Source: Gammaproteobacteria bacterium (GTDB lineage: Bacteria; Pseudomonadota; Gammaproteobacteria; Pseudomonadales; Oceanobacteraceae). Taken from it: a stretch of 62,804 nucleotides of DNA. A program made the position numbers and the translations under genes. Numbering within the stretch: the stretch's first letter is position 1; each line of letters begins with the position of its first letter. Under the pieces are notes generated by a model. The model was not told the origin of the DNA and made no database searches. It saw nothing but the letters and a program-made list of their open reading frames with translations. Positions 54,202 to 62,679 of this stretch are shown here, piece by piece. The stretch lies in the NCBI GenBank assembly GCA_013373125.1, contig JABXIK010000012.1, forward strand, positions 1 through 62,804, written 5' to 3'.

Positions 54202-54372
54202 CTCTGACCCTTGCCCATAAAAAAACACCATCCCTTAAAAAGGGGCGGATAGAAAAATTAGGTTTGTTGAATTTCCCGAATCAAGATTTGGCTGTTATGT
54301 GACCACTTTGTTCTTATTCTAAGTAACTGTGATCAAAAAGCGAACATTCAATACTGCTCTAACTCGGAATAG

Positions 54373-54420
54373 ACACAGGATATTGCGCTTGGGACTTAGA
54401 ATCAACCCTATATATAGTGT
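54373..54420. promoter_or_regulatory. pair of NrdR boxes upstream of nrdA
   Basis: ACCCTATATATAGTGT (54405-54420) matches ACACWATATATWGTGT at 15 of 16 positions, and ACACAGGATATTGCGC (54373-54388) at 12 of 16. Their starts are 32 bp apart, three helical turns, as expected for paired NrdR sites. NrdR represses ribonucleotide reductase genes according to nucleotide level. Confidence 0.8.
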
Positions 54421-54437
54421 TTTGTCTTAACTGGACT

Positions 54438-54446
54438 TGTGGATAA
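54438..54446 (-). promoter_or_regulatory. DnaA box (TTATCCACA) upstream of nrdA
   Basis: TGTGGATAA on the plus strand is a perfect 9-bp DnaA box on the minus strand, 18 bp beyond the second NrdR box. DnaA control of nrdAB is established in E. coli; here it is an inference from the site. Confidence 0.6.
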
Positions 54447-54648
54447 GTTGTGAGTAATGGGTGTGTAAATTTGACTTGTTAGTGTTTGCTTACGGCCCAA
54501 TGTCGTCATCCGTAATTTGAACTAATCTTAAGGTGTGGACAGCTGGGCTTTCAAGAAAAAGCTGAAAAAAATCACCGCATTAGGCAGGATGCCTATAAGC
54601 GTCTAAATTAATGTATATTAGAGTTATTTATCTATTCTGGGACGATCT

Positions 54649-55389
54649 ATGGAACAGACACAACAAACAGATGAAGCGTGGAAAATCTTGATAGTCGAAG
54701 ATGACGAACGTTTGGCCGGATTGACGCAAGAATACCTTGAGTCCAATGGGATGGATGTGTCCGTTGAAGGGGATGGCAGTCGTGCTGTTGATCGCATTAA
54801 AAATGAACAACCGGACTTAGTCATTCTTGATCTGATGTTGCCTGGGGAAGACGGCTTGTCCATTTGCCGTTTAGTGCGCCCTTATTATAAAGGCCCCATT
54901 ATCATGCTCACGGCCAGAGACGACGACTTGGATCAAGTATTGGGCTTAGAAATGGGTGCGGATGATTATCTGGCCAAACCAGCCCGTCCGCGTGTGTTGC
55001 TTGCTCGCATTCGTGCATTACTGCGTCGTGTGAAAGAAGGTCCAGATACACCTGCGGATGCTTCTGCATCACCAGGGGAGCAAAACCGAGTGGTGTTTGC
55101 CAATCTAGTGGTCGATAACGGCATGCGTGAAGCTTGGTTAGACGAAGAACCAATCGACTTAACCAGTGCGGAATTTGATCTACTTTGGTTGCTCAGCTCC
55201 AATGCGGGGCGCGTATTAAGCCGTGAAGAAATTTTCACAGCGCTACGTGGCATTGAATATGACGGCCAAGATCGATCTATCGATGTGCGCATCAGCCGAA
55301 TTCGTCCCAAAATTGGCGATGATCCATTGCAGCCTAAGCGCATTAAAACCGTTCGCAGTAAAGGTTACTTGTTTGTAAAAGAAATCTAG
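54649..55389 (+). CDS. OmpR-family response regulator, RstA-like
   Basis: 246 residues. The receiver has the acidic pair in LIVEDDERLAGL, phospho-acceptor Asp about 61 in LVILDLMLPGEDG, Thr in MLTARDDD and Lys in YLAKPARP. The winged-helix domain (about 145-245) has LTSAEFDLLWLLSSNAGRVLSREEIF and the recognition DGQDRSIDVRISRIRPKIGDDP...KTVRSKGYLF. RstA/ParR-like regulators bind DNA as phosphorylated dimers. The histidine-kinase gene follows directly. Confidence 0.92.
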   Translation: MEQTQQTDEAWKILIVEDDERLAGLTQEYLESNGMDVSVEGDGSRAVDRIKNEQPDLVILDLMLPGEDGLSICRLVRPYYKGPIIMLTARDDDLDQVLGLEMGADDYLAKPARPRVLLARIRALLRRVKEGPDTPADASASPGEQNRVVFANLVVDNGMREAWLDEEPIDLTSAEFDLLWLLSSNAGRVLSREEIFTALRGIEYDGQDRSIDVRISRIRPKIGDDPLQPKRIKTVRSKGYLFVKEI

Positions 55390-55462
55390 GCACAATCGCT
55401 TTTTTGCAAACAGGAGCGTCACTATCTTTTCTCGTGTCTATATTGGGGTTCTCACCATCTTA

Positions 55463-56992
55463 TTGTTGGTATCCATTTCGACCTTAGGCTCGTTATGGTT
55501 AGTTGACCACGTGAATCAAAAGCAACACCAGCAAAGCATCATGGGTGGCATCTTGCTGCTGGCCGTGGGAGAAATCAAAGCCTCGCAAGGCAACATCGAA
55601 TCCGTTTCAGAATTACTGGGCATTCCATTGTCATTAGACTTACTGGCCGATATGGATTTAGGTTCAGTAGATCGTGCACGCTTAGAATCAGGGCAATACC
55701 TATTAAATAATCAAGACGACGGCAGCTTACAAGTACAAGCTAAAATCACCGTCGATCACGACGCCTACATATTAAGTGGCGTGTTTCAAGATTTCCGTAC
55801 CACCCATATTCGCGGTGCGGCAACCTTAATTCGCCGTCTTATTCAACGAGAGCAGCGCAGCCTGCCGCAGTTAATCCAAGACTATAGCCAAGATTATCAT
55901 TTACCTGTGCGGGTTTTAGATGAAACCGAAGCCCAGCGCTTCTCCCGTGAGCTAGCTCATATGGAAGCCCCTGATTATCTGGCGTATTACGACATATCTG
56001 GCAGTAAAGGCCGCTTCTATACCTACTTACCTGAGATTGAACAAATCATTGAAATGGGCCCCATCGTTTTTCGCCAAGGCTTGTCATTACAGTCGGTGTT
56101 AGTGGTGATTATCTTGGCGGTGATTCTCACAGGTATTGCCGTGTATTGGTTGGTGTATCGGTTTGAAGTGAATTTGCAGAGGCTTGAGCGTGCCGCTTCG
56201 CGTATTGCCAGCGGGCATTTAAATTCGCGGGTGAAAGTGGAATCTCAAGATGCGTTTGGGCGTTTGGGTGAGGCGTTTAATCGTATGGCCAGCCACATTC
56301 AAAGATTAATGGCGGTTCAAAAAGAGATGATTCGAGCGGTGAGTCATGAATTACGCACGCCGGTGGCGCGCATGCGTTTTGGTGTGCAAATGCTAGAAGA
56401 CACTACCGAAGACAGTTACACCCGAAAGCAACTGCATGAAATGGATCAGGACCTGCAAGAGCTGGATGAACTGGTGGATGAAATTCTAACCTATGCAAGG
56501 TTAGAAGAGGGCGGGCCCATATTGGAATTTAAATCCAGCAATATGCTGGATTTGGTGGATCAAGTGGTGGAAGAAACTCGCCGTCGCACAGACAAGGTAG
56601 AGATTGAATGGCACAGTGACACGGTGGCAGAAGAGCACATCTTTAGTGACATCGAATACCGTTACATGCATCGCGCCATACAGAATCTCGTGGGTAATGC
56701 TTGTCGTTACGCCAAAGAGAAAGTCTGTATCGAATACAGTTTTGATAACGGCATTTGCCGAGTAGATGTAGAAGATGATGGCCCTGGCATTCCGGAAAAA
56801 GATTGGCAGCGTGTGTTTTCTCCGTTTACGCGTTTAGACGATAGCCGCACTCGGGCATCGGGTGGTTATGGGTTAGGGTTATCCATCGTGCGTCGAATTA
56901 TTTACTGGCACGGGGGCCAAGCCTTTGTTGGCGAGAGCCGCTGGCAAGGGGCAAAAATGAGTTTGCTATGGCCGCAAAACCATCAGGTATAG
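55463..56992 (+). CDS. membrane sensor histidine kinase, RstB-like
   Basis: 509 residues from a TTG at 55463, but this cuts into the first membrane helix. The frame upstream reads IFSRVYIGVLTILLLV, which completes the helix and begins at an ATC codon (55424) 7 nt after AGGAG, so a rare-codon start is likely. A periplasmic domain (about 25-205) is followed by a second membrane helix, HAMP, HisKA with RAVSHELRTPVARMRFG (His about 295), and HATPase with NLVGNACRYA, EDDGPGIP and GGYGLGLSIVRRI. It is the cognate kinase of the RstA-like regulator upstream. Confidence 0.87.
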   Translation: MLVSISTLGSLWLVDHVNQKQHQQSIMGGILLLAVGEIKASQGNIESVSELLGIPLSLDLLADMDLGSVDRARLESGQYLLNNQDDGSLQVQAKITVDHDAYILSGVFQDFRTTHIRGAATLIRRLIQREQRSLPQLIQDYSQDYHLPVRVLDETEAQRFSRELAHMEAPDYLAYYDISGSKGRFYTYLPEIEQIIEMGPIVFRQGLSLQSVLVVIILAVILTGIAVYWLVYRFEVNLQRLERAASRIASGHLNSRVKVESQDAFGRLGEAFNRMASHIQRLMAVQKEMIRAVSHELRTPVARMRFGVQMLEDTTEDSYTRKQLHEMDQDLQELDELVDEILTYARLEEGGPILEFKSSNMLDLVDQVVEETRRRTDKVEIEWHSDTVAEEHIFSDIEYRYMHRAIQNLVGNACRYAKEKVCIEYSFDNGICRVDVEDDGPGIPEKDWQRVFSPFTRLDDSRTRASGGYGLGLSIVRRIIYWHGGQAFVGESRWQGAKMSLLWPQNHQV

Positions 56993-57143
56993 CCAAGTAG
57001 GTAGGCTTAAAATGCCAATTTTTCAGAAAAAACCCTTTATTTACATAAAGTTACATTGAGAAACACTTCTACTACAGTAATGTGAATCAATAACTTTCAT
57101 GATGGCTTTGTGTTTCCGCAAGGGAACATGGTGAGAATGTAGC

Positions 57144-57188
57144 GAGAACTTCGGTTCTTTTTTAACCCGTCATTTGACGGGTTTTTTT
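57144..57188 (+). terminator. two tandem terminators downstream of the RstAB pair
   Basis: AGAAC-TTCG-GTTCT followed by a T-run (57144-57163) and directly after it AACCCGTCA-TT-TGACGGGTT with a T-run (57164-57188). They could end the kinase transcript or a short RNA from the preceding region, where TTGAGA-N16-TAATGT resembles a promoter. Confidence 0.85.
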
Positions 57189-57355
57189 ATGTCTATTGCA
57201 TGGCTTTTTATGTCTAAGTTGATCGTTCGGTCAATTTCTTGTCGCCTGTTTTTCCCGTCTGTGACAAAATTCGCAATATCGCGTTAGACTGACAGAGGGC
57301 ATTCCCCGAAAACTGTCAGCGCACTTCCATTCGAAACATCTATTAGAGGCTTTGC

Positions 57356-57982
57356 ATGAGCGTACATGAGATCAGCCACCCTTTGGTAAAACACAAACTA
57401 GGATTGATGAGATCCAGCGACCGCAGTACTCGCAGCTTTCGTCAGCTAGCGGGCGAAGTGGGCAATCTTTTAACCTACGAAGCCACAAAAGACTTAGAAC
57501 TTGAGGACTACACCATTCAAGGTTGGTGTGGAGACATTACCGCGCAACGTATTCGTGGTAAAAAAATCACGGTCGTGCCAATCCTGCGTGCTGGCTTAGG
57601 TATGCTAGATGGCGTATTAGAATTACTACCAAGCGCCAAAATCAGCGTGGTGGGTTTGTACCGTGATGAAGAAACCCTAGAGCCGGTGAGCTATTTCGAT
57701 AAATTGGCCGGTGACATTGATCAGCGTATCTCTTTGGTGGTTGATCCTATGTTGGCGACAGGTGGTTCAATGATCGCAACCATCGATCTATTGAAGAAAG
57801 CCGGCTGTGAAAGCATTCGCGCATTGGTATTAGTAGCCGCGCCAGAAGGCATTGCCAAAGTACAAGAGGCACACCCAGACGTAGACATCTACACGGCATC
57901 CGTTGACAGTCATTTGGATGAAAATGGTTACATCATCCCTGGCTTGGGTGATGCGGGCGATAAGATTTTCGGTACGAAATAA
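57356..57982 (+). CDS. upp: uracil phosphoribosyltransferase
   Basis: 208 residues. The start [37 protein letters not shown] is standard Upp, [14 protein letters not shown] is the uracil/PRPP pocket, and [12 protein letters not shown] (about 128-139) is the PRPP loop; [16 protein letters not shown] ends it. It salvages uracil to UMP. The uraA permease gene follows 20 bp later, forming a uptake-and-salvage operon. Confidence 0.97.
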   Translation: MSVHEISHPLVKHKLGLMRSSDRSTRSFRQLAGEVGNLLTYEATKDLELEDYTIQGWCGDITAQRIRGKKITVVPILRAGLGMLDGVLELLPSAKISVVGLYRDEETLEPVSYFDKLAGDIDQRISLVVDPMLATGGSMIATIDLLKKAGCESIRALVLVAAPEGIAKVQEAHPDVDIYTASVDSHLDENGYIIPGLGDAGDKIFGTK

Positions 57983-58002
57983 TAAAAAACCTTGGGGGAA
58001 AT

Positions 58003-59295
58003 ATGACAACTTTAAATGAATATAAAGGCTGGCGAACGGCCTTGGCGGGCATGCAAATGCTGTTTGTGGCATTTGGTGCCTTGGTATTAATGCCGCTGAT
58101 TACAGGCCTTGATCCAAGCGTGGCATTGTTCACGGCAGGTGTGGGTACACTGATTTTCCAAGTCGTGACGAAGCGCAGCGTGCCGGTTTTCTTGGCATCG
58201 TCTTTTGTGTTCATCGCTCCAATTGCGTTCAGTGTGCAAACCTGGGGTATGGCGGCCACCATGGGTGCCTTATTCTGCGCCGGTTTGGTGTACGTGGTAA
58301 TTGCCGCATTGGTTGCCATTCGTGGTCCTGGTTTTTTACATAAATTGATGCCGCCAGTGGTAACCGGCCCAATCATCATGATTATCGGTTTGGGTTTAGC
58401 CCCAATCGCAGTAAACATGGCCATTGGTAAAACCGGCGATGGCGCTGCGCAATTATTCCCTTACGGCGAAGCTTTATTGGTTTCTATGTCTGCATTGGTT
58501 ACGACGTTAATCGTGGCGGTATATGCAAAAGGCATCTTCCGTTTAGTGCCTATCTTAGCGGGTGTTGCGGTGGGTTATTTAGTTGCAAGTTTAAGTGGCA
58601 TGGTAGATATGACCACGGTGAATCAATCGGACTGGATTGCCATGCCAAACTTCATCACGCCAGAATTTAACATGGCGGCGATCTTATTTATGCTACCTGT
58701 GGCCATTGCACCTGCCATCGAACACGTTGGTGACGTTTTAGCTATCAGTAGTGTGACGGGTAAAAACTACGTTGAAAAACCGGGTTTACACCGCACGCTG
58801 TTAGGTGATGGTTTAGCGACCTCTGCGGCCTCGATGTTCGGTGGTCCACCAAACACCACGTATTCAGAAGTAACAGGTGCCGTGATGCTAACTCGTGCCT
58901 TTAACCCAGTGGTTATGACATGGGCCGCTGGTATTGCCATCTTATTAGCCTTCATTGCTAAGTTCGGCGTATTGCTACAAACCATTCCTGCGCCGGTTAT
59001 GGGTGGTATTTTGATTCTATTGTTTGGCTCCATCGCAGCGGTGGGTATGAACATCTTGATTAAATCGCAAGTGGATTTAAATGCTCGTCGTAATCTAGTG
59101 ATTGTATCTACCACGCTCGTATTTGGGATTGGCGGTATGGCGTTTACCTTTGGTGATTTCAGTCTACAAGGTGTGAGCCTGTGTGGTTTGGTTGCCATTG
59201 GTCTGAATCTAATTTTGCCTCATGAAAAAGACACCATTGACGACTTACATGAAGAGCAAGAGTTAGTGGAAAAATTAGTAGAAGATCGTAATTAA
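58003..59295 (+). CDS. uraA: uracil permease (nucleobase:cation symporter-2)
   Basis: 430 residues with about 12-14 membrane helices. GMQMLFVAFGALVLMPLITGLDPSVALFTAGVGTLIFQ, AIEHVGDVLAISSVTG (catalytic Glu in MLPVAIAPAIEH) and GGPPNTTYSEVTGAV are the NCS2 family signatures, UraA subgroup. It imports uracil with protons. ATG at 58003 follows GGGGGAAAT. The gene ends at a clear terminator, so upp-uraA is a two-gene operon. Confidence 0.93.
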   Translation: MTTLNEYKGWRTALAGMQMLFVAFGALVLMPLITGLDPSVALFTAGVGTLIFQVVTKRSVPVFLASSFVFIAPIAFSVQTWGMAATMGALFCAGLVYVVIAALVAIRGPGFLHKLMPPVVTGPIIMIIGLGLAPIAVNMAIGKTGDGAAQLFPYGEALLVSMSALVTTLIVAVYAKGIFRLVPILAGVAVGYLVASLSGMVDMTTVNQSDWIAMPNFITPEFNMAAILFMLPVAIAPAIEHVGDVLAISSVTGKNYVEKPGLHRTLLGDGLATSAASMFGGPPNTTYSEVTGAVMLTRAFNPVVMTWAAGIAILLAFIAKFGVLLQTIPAPVMGGILILLFGSIAAVGMNILIKSQVDLNARRNLVIVSTTLVFGIGGMAFTFGDFSLQGVSLCGLVAIGLNLILPHEKDTIDDLHEEQELVEKLVEDRN

Positions 59296-59322
59296 TCGAT
59301 TGATTGCTGATTTAAATAACTT

Positions 59323-59356
59323 AAAAAGCCGCTTATGAAAATAAGCGGCTTTTTTG
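59323..59356. terminator. upp-uraA operon terminator
   Basis: AAAAAGCCGCTTAT pairs with ATAAGCGGCTTTTTT around GAAA. Confidence 0.93.
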
Positions 59357-59497
59357 TTTCATTTAGAATGCAAAGAGTGTTGTAAAGACGTCAGGAAAAT
59401 TTAAGTATTGTGCGCAAAATTGCCTAGTTATTAGCCAAAAATTAATTTAGATTCATACAAGTTTAGGGTATTGCTTGGTTTGGCTTAGGAGAATGTA

Positions 59498-61003
59498 ATG
59501 ACTTCATGGCGATCTTGTCCTCTTATTTTGTTAGCGATGACTTACATTCTTTCTGGCTGTGCAAGCAGCAAGATTCATGAGGTTTCTTCGTTAGGTGATT
59601 TGGGCGCCGTTCAATCATACGTTGAGAATGGGGGGAACTTGGAAGAAAGGGGCGATAAAAACTGGGTTTCTGGGCTGTATCATTATGCGGGTAAAACACC
59701 ACTGCATGTGGCGGTGGAAAATAACCAACTTGCAGTCGTAAGATACTTAATTGAAAAAGGGGCTGATATTGAAGCCAGAACCAGTGCGGGCGAAACCCCT
59801 TTAATACTCAGTGCCAAAAGCGCCAACATCGACATGTTTGATTTTTTGATAGCACAATCAGCGAACGGTTTCGCAGTGGATGAAAATGGCAATACAGCAT
59901 TGTTGGCAGCGTTAGATAGCCTTAAAGATCAACCTGAACAAGCCTACGAAATAGCAACAGCCTTGATTCAACGTAAAGCGGATGTTCATGCAACGAATCG
60001 CTGGGGAAGAACGCCATTACACTTGGCTGCTCAGCATGACTTAGAGTCAGTAGCAAAGTTGTTAATACGACATGGCGCCAATATCAATGCACTGAATAAA
60101 TACGGCGAAAGCCCATTATTTGTCAGTTTGAAAAATACCTATTTCTCTTATAAAGATGCCACATACGAATTTAAACGCTCAAAGACGTTCGAGTACTTGG
60201 TTCAGTTAAAACAAAAATTTAATGTAAAAAATCAAAAAGGCTTAACCCTGCTGCATCGTGTTTGCTATCCCGATTATGTTGAAATGCTGATGGATAAGGG
60301 CGCACCTAAAAATGAGCCTAATAACGAAGGTGAACCCCCTTTGTTTTTTGCGGTAGAGCATTGTCCAATAGAAACGGTAGCGGTTTATTTAAAGCGTGGA
60401 TTTGGCGTAAACAGCACAGGGGTGAAGGGTAAGACACTTACATTGGCGGCACTTAATAACGTTTACTTTCGACAAGAAATGCTTAGTTTTCTTGTAGAAA
60501 AAGGCGCTGACGTCACTCAGCAGGATAGTGTTGGGCGATCAGCCATTCATCAAGCAGGGGCCCATTCTCCTGAAATCATTGATATTGTCATCCGCCATGG
60601 TGGCGACATTAATGCAAGAGCTAAAACTAATTCTACGCCATTGCATGTGGCAGCTTCTTTAAATATTAGTAAATTAATCAGTTACGATTTTCAGAGTCAA
60701 CGTGACCTTAATGTTCTAGCCTATGACTATCTGCTAAATAAACCTGGCATTCAAATGAATGTAAAAGATGTAAAAGGTTGTACGCCTTTGCATCGTGCCG
60801 TAAATAGCAACAGTTTGAAAAAAATTGAATTGTTATTAGCAAAAGGCGCTGATTTTAATATTGCTGAAAACAGAGGGCATACTCCTATGGATTTAGCGGT
60901 GTTAAGTAAAAGCCAGCCGATGATAGATGTATTTAAGCAATATGGTGCGGTTTCCAAAATGGATGCCTCAAAATCGTATCGTGTTTTGTGTGCCTACCCT
61001 TGA
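59498..61003 (+). CDS. ankyrin-repeat lipoprotein
   Basis: 501 residues. MTSWRSCPLILLAMTYILSGC is a lipoprotein signal with lipobox LSGC (Cys21). At least nine ankyrin units follow, recognisable by G.TPLHVAVENNQLAVVRYLIEKGADIEAR, WGRTPLHLAAQHDLESVAKLLIRHGANINALN and GCTPLHRAVNSN...LLLAKGADFNIA. Ankyrin proteins with lipoprotein signals sit on the outer membrane or in the periplasm and bind partners; the target is not shown. The gene is monocistronic and is the last gene before the cassette cluster. Confidence 0.87.
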   Translation: MTSWRSCPLILLAMTYILSGCASSKIHEVSSLGDLGAVQSYVENGGNLEERGDKNWVSGLYHYAGKTPLHVAVENNQLAVVRYLIEKGADIEARTSAGETPLILSAKSANIDMFDFLIAQSANGFAVDENGNTALLAALDSLKDQPEQAYEIATALIQRKADVHATNRWGRTPLHLAAQHDLESVAKLLIRHGANINALNKYGESPLFVSLKNTYFSYKDATYEFKRSKTFEYLVQLKQKFNVKNQKGLTLLHRVCYPDYVEMLMDKGAPKNEPNNEGEPPLFFAVEHCPIETVAVYLKRGFGVNSTGVKGKTLTLAALNNVYFRQEMLSFLVEKGADVTQQDSVGRSAIHQAGAHSPEIIDIVIRHGGDINARAKTNSTPLHVAASLNISKLISYDFQSQRDLNVLAYDYLLNKPGIQMNVKDVKGCTPLHRAVNSNSLKKIELLLAKGADFNIAENRGHTPMDLAVLSKSQPMIDVFKQYGAVSKMDASKSYRVLCAYP

Positions 61004-61464
61004 AGCCTATAGTAAAGGTTTAGCATAGTTGTTGTAACTTATTGAGGCTGCGCATGCCATAGGCTGGTATCGTTTCCGGTTGGTTCTGAAACAATGTAGC
61101 TTGTAGGTTAGGGGACTCGTGTCTGACTCTTGCAGAAAATGTACTATATAAATAAGCAGTATATTTTGAATATTGCGAGAAATTAGAGAGAGTGGGCTCG
61201 AAAGATCAGAAAAAAGTTCTCGTTTTTGTCTATTCAATAAACGCAAAATACTTTAGATTCAATGGCTTATTAAATTCGCGTCCGAAATCATGAGACCCCA
61301 TGATTACGGACAAAAACGGCATGCTCATTTTTATTGGAAAAAATAAGACTAGAATCAGCTTTAGTGCTTATTAATCAAGAATATATAGGGTTCTTGAAAG
61401 GTTGATTGAAAATGCAAAAATGAGCATGCGCACGATTAAAATGTTATGATAAAGGGAAAAACCT
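61004..61464. other. 461-bp gap before the right-hand cassette cluster
   Basis: No supported gene; a 79-codon minus frame (61007-61246) lacks a ribosome site or family features. The part from 61319 carries a 14-bp inverted repeat GCATGCTCATTTTT (61319-61332) / AAAAATGAGCATGC (61416-61429) followed by the 19-mer CGCACGATTAAAATGTTAT at 61429-61447 that also occurs at 13689-13707. Confidence 0.55.
61319..61447 (+). other. inverted repeat plus shared 19-mer at the left edge of the right cassette cluster
   Basis: Perfect 14-bp arms (GCATGCTCATTTTT and its complement) enclose 83 bp, and the right arm runs into the 19-mer that precedes the 13.7-kb cassette too. It stands 17 nt before the ATG of the first cassette gene. 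It may be an attI- or attC-derived end or a shared promoter. Confidence 0.5.
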
Positions 61465-62127
61465 ATGGAAGAGACACTAAAAATACTGGAAAGCGTAAAT
61501 AATTTTTATAGTGAATCCTTTTCACAGCTTATCACTATTACAGTTGCAGTATTGGCTTTCTCTGGTGTGGTCATGCCAGCTTTGTTGAATATGTATCAGC
61601 GGAGATTATTTAAGCTAGAGCACAAAGCAATTGAGGATGGTCTCGAGTCTAAGCTGAAAGATTCTGTCGAATCAGAAGTCGAAAGTGTTCGTTTAGAGTA
61701 CCAAAAGAAAGAGCGTCAGTTTGAAAGGCGTATGGAAGAGCTTGAGAAAAAACTAGTTAAAGAGATAGAGAATGCGAAGGGCGGAGCTCTCCACATACAA
61801 GGCAATAGCGACCTTAAGAACAAAAATCTCATTGCAGCACTCCACAGCTTTATTGATTCTGGTTGGTGTTACATGCGATGTGAAGATAATCTGAATCTGC
61901 AAAGGGTTTTGGATCTAATACTCCATGAATGTCTTTCAAAATTTGATAAAGAAGATGTTAATCAGGAATCTCTTGTTTTTAGCGAGTTCGAAGAGTTCAT
62001 TGGTGGTCTAAAAGAGCATGATCATAGCCGGGTATATACAGATAAGATTAGAAATATAGAGAGAGCTTATTCATTGGTGCAGAACAAAATAAGAAACGCG
62101 CAGACATCGGAAGTCGTACCATCATAA
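61465..62127 (+). CDS. membrane-anchored coiled-coil protein in a putative cassette
   Basis: 220 residues. One membrane helix near the N-terminus (about 20-42, LITITVAVLAFSGVVMPALL) and then a highly charged coiled coil (about 55-105, VESVRLEYQKKERQFERRMEELEKKL), followed by a helical domain with Cys in SGWCYMRCEDNLNLQRVLDLILHECL. No family is recognised. The ATG follows AAAGGG. The stop codon TAA lies inside the left core of an attC-like site, as in classical cassettes. Function unknown; a stress or defence role would be speculation. Confidence 0.65.
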   Translation: MEETLKILESVNNFYSESFSQLITITVAVLAFSGVVMPALLNMYQRRLFKLEHKAIEDGLESKLKDSVESEVESVRLEYQKKERQFERRMEELEKKLVKEIENAKGGALHIQGNSDLKNKNLIAALHSFIDSGWCYMRCEDNLNLQRVLDLILHECLSKFDKEDVNQESLVFSEFEEFIGGLKEHDHSRVYTDKIRNIERAYSLVQNKIRNAQTSEVVPS

Positions 62128-62241
62128 CAATCAGCGGCAGAGCGACAGCCAACGCTACGCACCTTTTGTGTTACTCGCTGGCGCTCAAACATTAACACAA
62201 AATGCGCTCCGCGCTGGCTGCACCTGCGCTGGGCGTTATAC
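62123..62241 (+). other. attC-like site (cassette A)
   Basis: CATAACAATCAGCG at the left pairs with CGCTGGGCGTTATAC at the right; inner CAGCCA/TGGCTG and TTTTGTGTTA/TAACACAAAA pair in order to make a ~119-bp imperfect hairpin with a core GCGTTATAC. Size, ordering and the overlap with the preceding stop codon are characteristic of integron attC sites. Confidence 0.8.
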
Positions 62242-62276
62242 ATAAACTTAACCATCAATATAAAGAAGTAGAAAAA

Positions 62277-62618
62277 ATGAAGTTAAAAAAGTCTTTGGCA
62301 ATCAGCATCATTAGTTTAAACATGACAGCTTGTGGGTTATTTATCCCGATGACTCAAGGTGAACGAGTTGAACCCTCTCAACTAGATAAAGTTAAAATTT
62401 GTAAATCCAGTAAATCAGAGGTGGTAGAGATGTTTGGTGAACCTTCTCAAAGAGGAGTTCAATCCGGATATAGCCTTATGACTTGGGTTTCTTATAAAAT
62501 GATGTATGGAAAGCCTGATACACAAGTTGTCCATGCCTTTTTTAATAAAGATAACTTGTTAGTAAATTATGTAGTAAACCCAGTCGCAACTGTTGATATA
62601 AATGATCAGTGCAAATAA
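62277..62618 (+). CDS. small lipoprotein, SmpA/OmlA-like, in a putative cassette
   Basis: 113 residues from the ATG at 62277; an upstream in-frame ATG (62202) lies inside the attC-like site and is rejected. MKLKKSLAISIISLNMTAC is a lipoprotein signal ending at Cys19. The mature part has KSSKSEVVEMFGEPSQRGVQSGYSLMTWVS, which resembles the BamE/SmpA/OmlA fold pattern (I..G.s...V...lG.P). A short attC-like site begins 6 bp after the stop. The role is unknown. Confidence 0.65.
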   Translation: MKLKKSLAISIISLNMTACGLFIPMTQGERVEPSQLDKVKICKSSKSEVVEMFGEPSQRGVQSGYSLMTWVSYKMMYGKPDTQVVHAFFNKDNLLVNYVVNPVATVDINDQCK

Positions 62619-62624
62619 ATCACT

Positions 62625-62672
62625 GTATAACAAACAAAGGCAGCGGATTAACCGTTGCTTTGAGCGTTAGCT
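62625..62672 (+). other. short attC-like site (cassette B)
   Basis: GTATAAC at 62625 and GTTAGCT at 62666-62672 are the outer cores; CAAAG.GCA.CGG pairs with CCG.TGC.TTTG around ATTA. At 48 bp it is near the lower size limit for attC sites, but it follows a stop codon directly and the next gene starts 7 bp after it. Confidence 0.75.
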
Positions 62673-62679
62673 GTAAAAA

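Noticed and set aside
61007..61246. 79-codon minus-strand frame after the ankyrin gene
   Set aside because: No ribosome site, no recognisable composition, and AT-rich spacer sequence.
62202..62276. Upstream extension of the small cassette lipoprotein to 62202
   Set aside because: Lies inside the attC-like site and would bury the lipoprotein signal.
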